60,000 nucleotides of DNA, from positions 9,674,349-9,734,348 of the forward strand of contig NC_088318.1 in assembly GCF_910592395.1 (NCBI RefSeq), given 5' to 3'. Positions 54,159-60,000 of this stretch are shown here, one piece after another (the stretch's first letter is position 1; each line of letters opens with the position of its first letter). The translations under genes were made by a program, and so were the position numbers. The DNA is from Lineus longissimus (Eukaryota; Nemertea; Pilidiophora; Heteronemertea; Lineidae). Below the pieces are notes generated by a model that made no database searches, was not told where the DNA came from, and saw only the letters and a list, made by a program, of their open reading frames with translations.

Positions 54159-55207
54159 AATGAAATGGCCAGGGCCATTGTGCTCACCTCATGTGGAGAA
54201 AGATGGATAAAGAGCATGGTCTTGTGTCATGTAGTGTTAGGTTTGATGTAGGTCCAAGCAATTACAATTTCCCCAAAATGGCCAATTTACAGTACATTCG
54301 ACCTCTGTGACCTTGAAAAGTAGGTCAAATCAAAGAAGACCCGGGTGACACATTGAATGGTTGTCAGAATTAGATGTACCTATGATATAAAATTGGTGCC
54401 AATCGGGCAAGTCATTACTAGGAATAATGGCATTTTGAAGAATTTAGGATTTGGCCCCCTCCCTGGAGGCCAAGCGACAAATCAGATCGCACAAAACTTC
54501 GGAACCTGAGATCACCTGACCAAGGGGTACATGTGTACTTAATTTGTGATCAATAGTCATTGCAGTTAAGAAACGTGCCATAGTTACGGCCTGACGGCGA
54601 ATTTACGCCATTTGACCTCTGTGACCTTGACAAGAAGGTCAAATTAAAAACCTGTGTGACATATACTGTATGGTGGTTAGATGTACCCATGATATCAAAT
54701 TGGTGGCAATCGGGCAAGAAGTTAAGGAATAATCACATTTTAAAGGTTTTTGGATTTTGCCCCCTGGTGGTCAAGTGGTGAATCATATTGGACCAAACTT
54801 CGGTCCCTGAGATCATCTGACTAAGGGGTAAATGTGTACCAAATTTGGTATCAATAGTCATTGCAGTTTAGAAACGTGCCATCGTTACATCCTAACGGCC
54901 AATTTACACCATTTGACCTCTGTGACCTTGAAAAGGAGGTCAAATCAAAAACCCGGAGGGTATATGATGCACCTTTGCTAGAAGTACCTACCATATTTTT
55001 TTCAAAATTACCCGACTACTATTAAGGGAGATATTGCATATTTTCACTTTTACCGTTTGGCCCCCTGGTGGCCAAACCATGAAACGAATCGGACCGAAAC
55101 TCGGCCTCCCAGGTGTTATTACATAAGGGTACATGTGTACCAAGTTTCAACTCAATAGCTCTAACAGTTACGAAACGTGCCCTGCTAACGGACGACGGAC
55201 GACGACG

Positions 55208-55245
<38 letters not shown>

Positions 55246-55294
55246 ACGCCACGGTATGGGATAAGCTCACCTCCGCTAAGAGGTGAGCTAAAAA
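54159..55294 (+). repeat. Dispersed ~1.14-kb repeat, copy 2
   Basis: Same ends and three ~300-bp internal units as copy 1, with an (ACG)n tract at 55,188-55,243 and the terminal hairpin GCTCACCTCCGCTAAGAGGT then GAGC. Identity to copies 1 and 3 is very high by eye. Confidence 0.95.
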
Positions 55295-55365
55295 TGAAAG
55301 TCGTCTTGCGGCTCTCCACTGTCACAAAAAATACATGGATTAGCCACCTTCCCATATTTACTGAT

Positions 55366-56406
55366 AAATGAAATGGCCAGGGCCATTGTGCTCACCTCAT
55401 GTGGAGGAAAGATGGATAAAGAGCATGGTATTGTGTCATGTAGTGTTAGGTTTGATGTAGGTCCAAGCAATTACAATTTCCCCAAAATGGCCAATTTACA
55501 GTACATTCGACCTCTGTGACCTTGAAAAGTAGGTCAAATCAAAGAAGACCCGGGTGACACATTGAATGGTTGTTAGAATTAGATGTACCTATGATATAAA
55601 ATTGGTGCCAATCGGGCAAGTCATTACTAGGAATAATGGCATTTTGAAGAATTTAGGATTTGGCCCCCTCCCTGGAGGCCAAACGGCAAATCAGATCGCA
55701 CCAAACTTCGGTACCTGAGATCACCTGACCAAGGGGTACATGTGTACTTAATTTGTGATCAATAGTCATTGCAGTTAAGAAACGTGCCATAGTTACGGCC
55801 TGACGGCGAATTTACGCTATTTGACCTCTGTGACCTTGACAAGAAGGTCAAATTAAAAACCTGTGTGACATATACTGTATGGTGGTTAGATGTACCCATG
55901 ATATCAAATTGGTGGCAATCGGGCAAGAAGTTAAGGAATAATCACATTTTAAAGGTTTTTGGATTTTGCCCCCTGGTGGTCAAGTGGTGAATCATATTGG
56001 ACCAAACTTCGGTCCCTGAGATCACCTGACTAAGGGGTAAATGTGTACCAAATTTGGTATCAATAGTCATTGCAGTTTAGAAACGTGCCATCGTTACATC
56101 CTAAAGGCCAATTTACACCATTTGACCTCTGTGACCTTGAAAAGGAGGTCAAATCAAAAACCCGGAGGATATATGATGCACCTTTGCTAGAAGTACCTAC
56201 CATATTTTTTTCAAAATTTCCCGACAACTATTAAGGGAGATATTGCATATTTTCACTTTTAACGTTTGGCCCCCTTGTGGCCAAACAATGAAAGGAATCG
56301 GACCGAAACTTGGTCTCCAAGGTGTCATTACATAAGGGTACATGTGTACCAAGTTTCAACTCAATAGCTCTAACAGTTACGAAACGTGCCCTGCTAACGG
56401 ACGACG

Positions 56407-56447
<41 letters not shown>

Positions 56448-56503
56448 ACGACGGACGCCACGGTATGGGATAAGCTCACCTCTGCTAAGAGGTGAGCTAA
56501 AAA
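55366..56503 (+). repeat. Dispersed ~1.14-kb repeat, copy 3
   Basis: In tandem orientation with copy 2, separated by about 70 bp of unique sequence. Same structure, with (ACG)n at 56,398-56,455 and the 3' hairpin ending 56,503. Confidence 0.95.
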
Positions 56504-56581
56504 CCTACAACGAAAATTAACCAAATAATGAATGAACTTCTTTGCCATCAGAACATTTACATACAGTTCAAATAAAGATTT

Positions 56582-57640
56582 AATGAAAAGGCCAGAGGCC
56601 ATTGTGCTCACCGTATTGATATTTGGTGGTTAGGAAGTCATGCTGGATAAGAAACATGCTACATGTATGGTATATAGGTCAAATCAAAGTCGGTATGACA
56701 GGTGATGTATCCTTGCTTGGAGAACCTACCATAAAAATGTCATCGAAAACAAGTCACTAGGGAGAGAGATATTGCATTCTTTACCTTTTTGGCTCACCTT
56801 AGGGGAGTCTATATCGCCGTCCGTCGTCGTCGTCTGTATCCCGTTTCAAAAACAGTGGCACGTTTCTTAACCCATACAGTTTAGTACACATGATCCCCCT
56901 AGAACAGGTGACCTCGGACAATGAAAAATTCGGTACGATCTCATTCTCGACCACGTTTCTTAACCGCTAAAGCTATGAACTTGATATTTGGTACACATGA
57001 CTCCCATCGTCATATAACGGCCGACACCGAATTTCGGTATGATCTGATTCTCGACCTTGCCACAAGGGGGCCAAAACTAAATGAAACGGCTAATGGCCAT
57101 TGTGCTCACCGTATCGATAATTGGTGGTTAGGAATTCATCCTGGTTAAGAAACATGCTACATGTATATAGGTCAAACCAAAGTCGGCATGACATGTGATG
57201 TATCGCTGCTTGGAGTACCTACCATTGAAATATCATCGAAAAACAAGTCACTAATATTGCACCTTTTTACCTTTTTGGCTCACAGTGAGTCTATACAACA
57301 CCGCAGTGTCCGTCGTCGTCGTCCATCGTATCCTATTTCAAAAACAGTGGCACGTTTCTTAAGGCTATTGACTAAGGCTATGGATTCAAAACTTTGTATG
57401 CGTGACCCCCTAAGTCAGATGACCTTTGTCACTGAATTTCGGTCCGGTCTAAATCTTGACTTGGCCACCAGGGGACCAAAACTGAAAACATAAATAGTGT
57501 GATATCTCACTTATTAGCGATTTGTTTTTGATGAGATTTTTATGGGAGGTACTCCTAGCAAGGATATATCACATATCATAAGTGTTTTTGATTTGACCTA
57601 CTTTTTAAGGTCACAGAGGTCAAATCGCGTAAATTGTCTG
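56582..57640. repeat. Diverged members of the dispersed repeat family, both orientations
   Basis: AATGAAAAGGCCAGAGGCCA (56,582) and AAATGAAACGGCTAATGGCC (57,080) are diverged left ends. TTTTTGGCTCACC...CCGTCCGTCGTCGTCG (56,793 and 57,271) are reverse-oriented right ends with (CGT)n, and GGTCACAGAGGTCAAATCGC (57,610) is a reversed internal unit. This is a mosaic of older copies. Confidence 0.75.
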
Positions 57641-58176
57641 TTTGAGTGTAACTATGGTACGTTTCTTTAAACCTACAACTCGCGGTCCCAGGTACCGCGA
57701 TGATAATGTTATGAGTCTGCTATGAGTAGGTGGCTACCTGGAGATAAGCGATGCAATCCTATAGGTAGCTATATGCAGTAGTGGTCTGACGTCACTGGCG
57801 TGAATAAACCACATGGCTATCATAGCATAAAATGTAAAAGGTTGTAGTTATTGACAAAGGGCTTTGGATTTTTCTCACACTATTTTTGTTCTTGACCACC
57901 TACTAGGCCAGGGTTCAGGGCCAGGTTGATGAGTTGCAGCATATGTTGTTACACAAGAACTGGGTTCAGCATTGTTTGCTGAAACCTCTGTATATCAAAC
58001 AGAGTCAGATGTACAATGCTCTCTGTCAACTTTTGGGTGAAGTAAACTTGGAAGATGAAATTCGCTGATGGGTCACTACACCACCAGTCAGTACCTAGCA
58101 CAGATACCAGGAAGTAATTCATAACTGTGATAAACCATGATATACTCAGTTCCAAAGTAAAGTTTCAAACGCAAAC
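57641..58176. other. Upstream region of the Kolobok-like gene
   Basis: No frame of note. It contains a CTACCTGGAGATAAGC/TAGGTAGC segment but no clear element end. A promoter is expected here but none is recognisable. Confidence 0.35.
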
Positions 58177-59994
58177 ATGAATCCAGAAAATGTCCCTCAG
58201 TTGGTGAGACTCAAAGATTTAAATAGATCACAGAATCCGCGAAAAAACCGTCCGTCCGATAGCCCAAGCAAGCAGGCACTAAAGAGGGAGAGGAGAAAAC
58301 AGGAGAGTTCAAGAAAGAAACGAGGACAGATCGAATTTACTTGTGAAAAAGATGAGGAGAAAGCCATATTGATGAACAAACTCGATCACATCAAACTTGA
58401 ACTTGGAGGAGGTCTCATTTCCAAAGTCACTAACTATGCATTGCTTTCTCAAGTCATGGATTATTACATTGAAAATAATTTGATGAGGAAGGAGGAAGGC
58501 AAGGTGAATGATAAGGAGGAAGGTGTTGTCTATTCCGGTTCATACCAGTATTGTCCCCAGAGTGCAACAACGGAACCCATATTCCTTTGTACTCAATCGG
58601 CTGTAGACAATTTAGTCACCAGATTGCAGGAGCATAGTGCAGCTTGCCAAGAACGCCTGACTGTGAAGGAATTATGTCGTGATGGTGGGCACACGGGTAT
58701 CTTTGACGTTATATGTGGGGACAAACGTCACTCGTTCCATTGGTATTCCTCCCCACGAATTGAGGGTGGAAAGTTTCTTGTAGACGCTAGGATGGCGTAT
58801 GGACATATTGCTGCTGGGATTCAGCCAATCCAATATAAAAGGCTCTGTGACAGTTCTGGTATCGGGAAAATTGGGAACACATCTCTTGATAGTTTTACTG
58901 AAACCTATGATAAAGCTGTCCACCAGTGTGCCGAAGAATCCCAGAAGGATGCCCTCCAGGAGGAGATTGCTTCAAATGAAGTTTTGGATGATGGCATCAG
59001 CATCATGACTGATGCAAGACACAATTGGCGCAAGAATGCACGCTTCTCTGATGTAGTTTGCCTGGGGGACATTTCACATAAAGTCCTGAGAGTTGAGACG
59101 GTTTCAAAGATTACCGATGATCCATGCACACAACGTCATGAGATCCTTGGGACTAAGAGGATCTACGAGTATTTTGACAATGAAGCTGTCCCGATAAACG
59201 TACACTCACATGACAACAATGCCTCTGTGATCAAATTTGTACGAGAAGAGAGGAAACCTACTCGTAATGGAAATGATACATGGCATGCCTGCAAGAGTCT
59301 TGCAAAACAATTCAAAAAGCTCATGACCGACAAAAAGAAGGTGGCAGGTGTTTCCCAACTCAAGGACAAGGCTGCTTCCATCAGGACACATGTGTACTGT
59401 ATGAAGACATGCGAGGATTCACCTGAAAAATTAAGAGCAAATATGGGTAGCATCATCCCTCATTATAAGAATGATCACCAACATTGTCACCCAGATTCAA
59501 GATGTCGCAGCGACCCTATGTATGAAGCGAGCAAGGAGAAAATAACATCAGATTCTGCAGAGGAAGTACTTGCCAAATTCCTCAAAGGATTACCGATGTA
59601 CAAAGATGCCAAGCACTATTGCGCATTCAAAAACACGCATTACGTAGAGTCATTTAACAATGCCTTGTTGATTTATCAAGACAAACGGATTGGTGGAATT
59701 GGTCAACAGAGGTACCGGATGAATACTGAACTTGCGATTCTTGATTGGAATGAACACATCGATATGCCCCGTACTTCAGTCACTCTGATTGATGATGCAG
59801 CACATCCAAGGAGGCAAACAGGCAGGCCGGTTCATTCCAAAAATGAAATGGCCAGGGCCATTGTGCTCACCTCATGTGGAGGAAAGATGGATAAAGAGCA
59901 TGGTCTTGTGTCATGCAGTGTTAGGTTTGATGTAGGTCCAAGCAATTACAATTTCCCCAAAATGGCCAATTTACAGTACATTCGACCTCTGTGA
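58177..59994 (+). CDS. Kolobok-like transposase candidate with repeat-derived C-terminus
   Basis: A single open frame of 605 codons from MNPENVPQLVRLKDLNR. The N-terminus is basic (KQALKRERRKQESSRKKRGQ). The middle has ISIMTDARHNWRKNARFSDV, HKVLRVETVSKITDD, QRHEILGTKRIYE, a SHDNNASVIKFVREE segment and NDTWHACKSLAKQFKK, resembling the acidic-residue layout of Kolobok-type and related DDE proteins (TDxR...HDxN...DTWH). The last part has HPDSRCR and HYVESFNNALLIY. From about residue 556 (after GRPVHSK) the frame enters the dispersed repeat at 59,842, so the last ~48 residues come from the repeat. The family name is tentative; the open length is not. Confidence 0.6.
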   Translation: MNPENVPQLVRLKDLNRSQNPRKNRPSDSPSKQALKRERRKQESSRKKRGQIEFTCEKDEEKAILMNKLDHIKLELGGGLISKVTNYALLSQVMDYYIENNLMRKEEGKVNDKEEGVVYSGSYQYCPQSATTEPIFLCTQSAVDNLVTRLQEHSAACQERLTVKELCRDGGHTGIFDVICGDKRHSFHWYSSPRIEGGKFLVDARMAYGHIAAGIQPIQYKRLCDSSGIGKIGNTSLDSFTETYDKAVHQCAEESQKDALQEEIASNEVLDDGISIMTDARHNWRKNARFSDVVCLGDISHKVLRVETVSKITDDPCTQRHEILGTKRIYEYFDNEAVPINVHSHDNNASVIKFVREERKPTRNGNDTWHACKSLAKQFKKLMTDKKKVAGVSQLKDKAASIRTHVYCMKTCEDSPEKLRANMGSIIPHYKNDHQHCHPDSRCRSDPMYEASKEKITSDSAEEVLAKFLKGLPMYKDAKHYCAFKNTHYVESFNNALLIYQDKRIGGIGQQRYRMNTELAILDWNEHIDMPRTSVTLIDDAAHPRRQTGRPVHSKNEMARAIVLTSCGGKMDKEHGLVSCSVRFDVGPSNYNFPKMANLQYIRPL

Positions 59995-60000
59995 CCTTGA
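59842..60000 (+). repeat. Dispersed repeat, copy 4 (continues past the window)
   Basis: Starts AATGAAATGGCCAGGGCCAT and matches the first ~158 bp of copies 2 and 3 almost exactly. It interrupts the 3' end of the Kolobok-like gene. Confidence 0.95.

Overview
This window is repeat-rich genomic DNA from a metazoan, most likely an aquatic invertebrate. The case rests on GT-AG introns inside transposon genes, a very diverse set of DNA transposons and retroelements, many TAGGCCTA-type words, and a dispersed (ACG)n-bearing repeat of the kind seen in molluscs and related animals. The species cannot be named from the sequence. I found no convincing host gene, tRNA or rRNA: almost everything recognisable is a mobile element, much of it nested.

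Layout. (1) 1-13,894: left part of a decayed Polinton/Maverick (adintovirus-like) element, holding dUTPase, penton-like minor capsid protein, protein-primed DNA polymerase B, a possible PC4-like protein, a deoxynucleoside kinase, a Cys-rich protein, a repeat protein and a retroviral-type integrase. (2) 13,896-17,885: pogo/Tigger-like transposon copy 1, with a MITE inside. (3) 17,886-20,229: most of a two-gene PIF/Harbinger element (called X), followed by the left half of pogo copy 2 in reverse (20,230-21,390). (4) 21,485-23,100: CR1/L2-like LINE. (5) 25,914-34,314: an IS3-like rve transposon (called Y) with long inverted repeats, into which a second two-gene Harbinger (Z, 26,044-31,117) has inserted. 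(6) 35,230-38,047: another LINE, interrupted by a ~1.2-kb dispersed repeat. (7) 40,912-45,135: a scrambled Ty3/gypsy element. (8) 45,846-47,539: piggyBac. (9) 48,075-51,429: the rest of a Polinton on the minus strand, with protease, major capsid protein and small virion-like proteins. (10) 51,430-53,595: reversed pogo-1 end, the other end of X, and the right half of pogo copy 2. (11) 54,159-60,000: several copies of the dispersed repeat and a Kolobok-like transposase gene.

The main discovery is structural. Pogo copy 1 stops exactly at 17,885, and its continuation lies in reverse orientation ending at 51,499. Harbinger X stops at 17,886, and its missing end starts at 51,500. The two junctions are reciprocal to the base, so 17,886-51,499 (33.6 kb) is an inversion (or a mis-oriented assembly block). 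Undoing it on paper restores X inside an otherwise full-length pogo copy 2 and puts the capsid/protease block next to the polymerase/integrase block in the same orientation. That makes one Polinton that received a pogo insertion just after its integrase.

The second point is gene content: this Polinton carries both a dUTPase and a deoxynucleoside kinase, a nucleotide-salvage pair I would not expect in a typical Polinton. No FtsK/HerA-type packaging ATPase was recognised; it may lie before position 1. All core viral-type genes carry frameshifts or stops, so this is an old, inactive copy.
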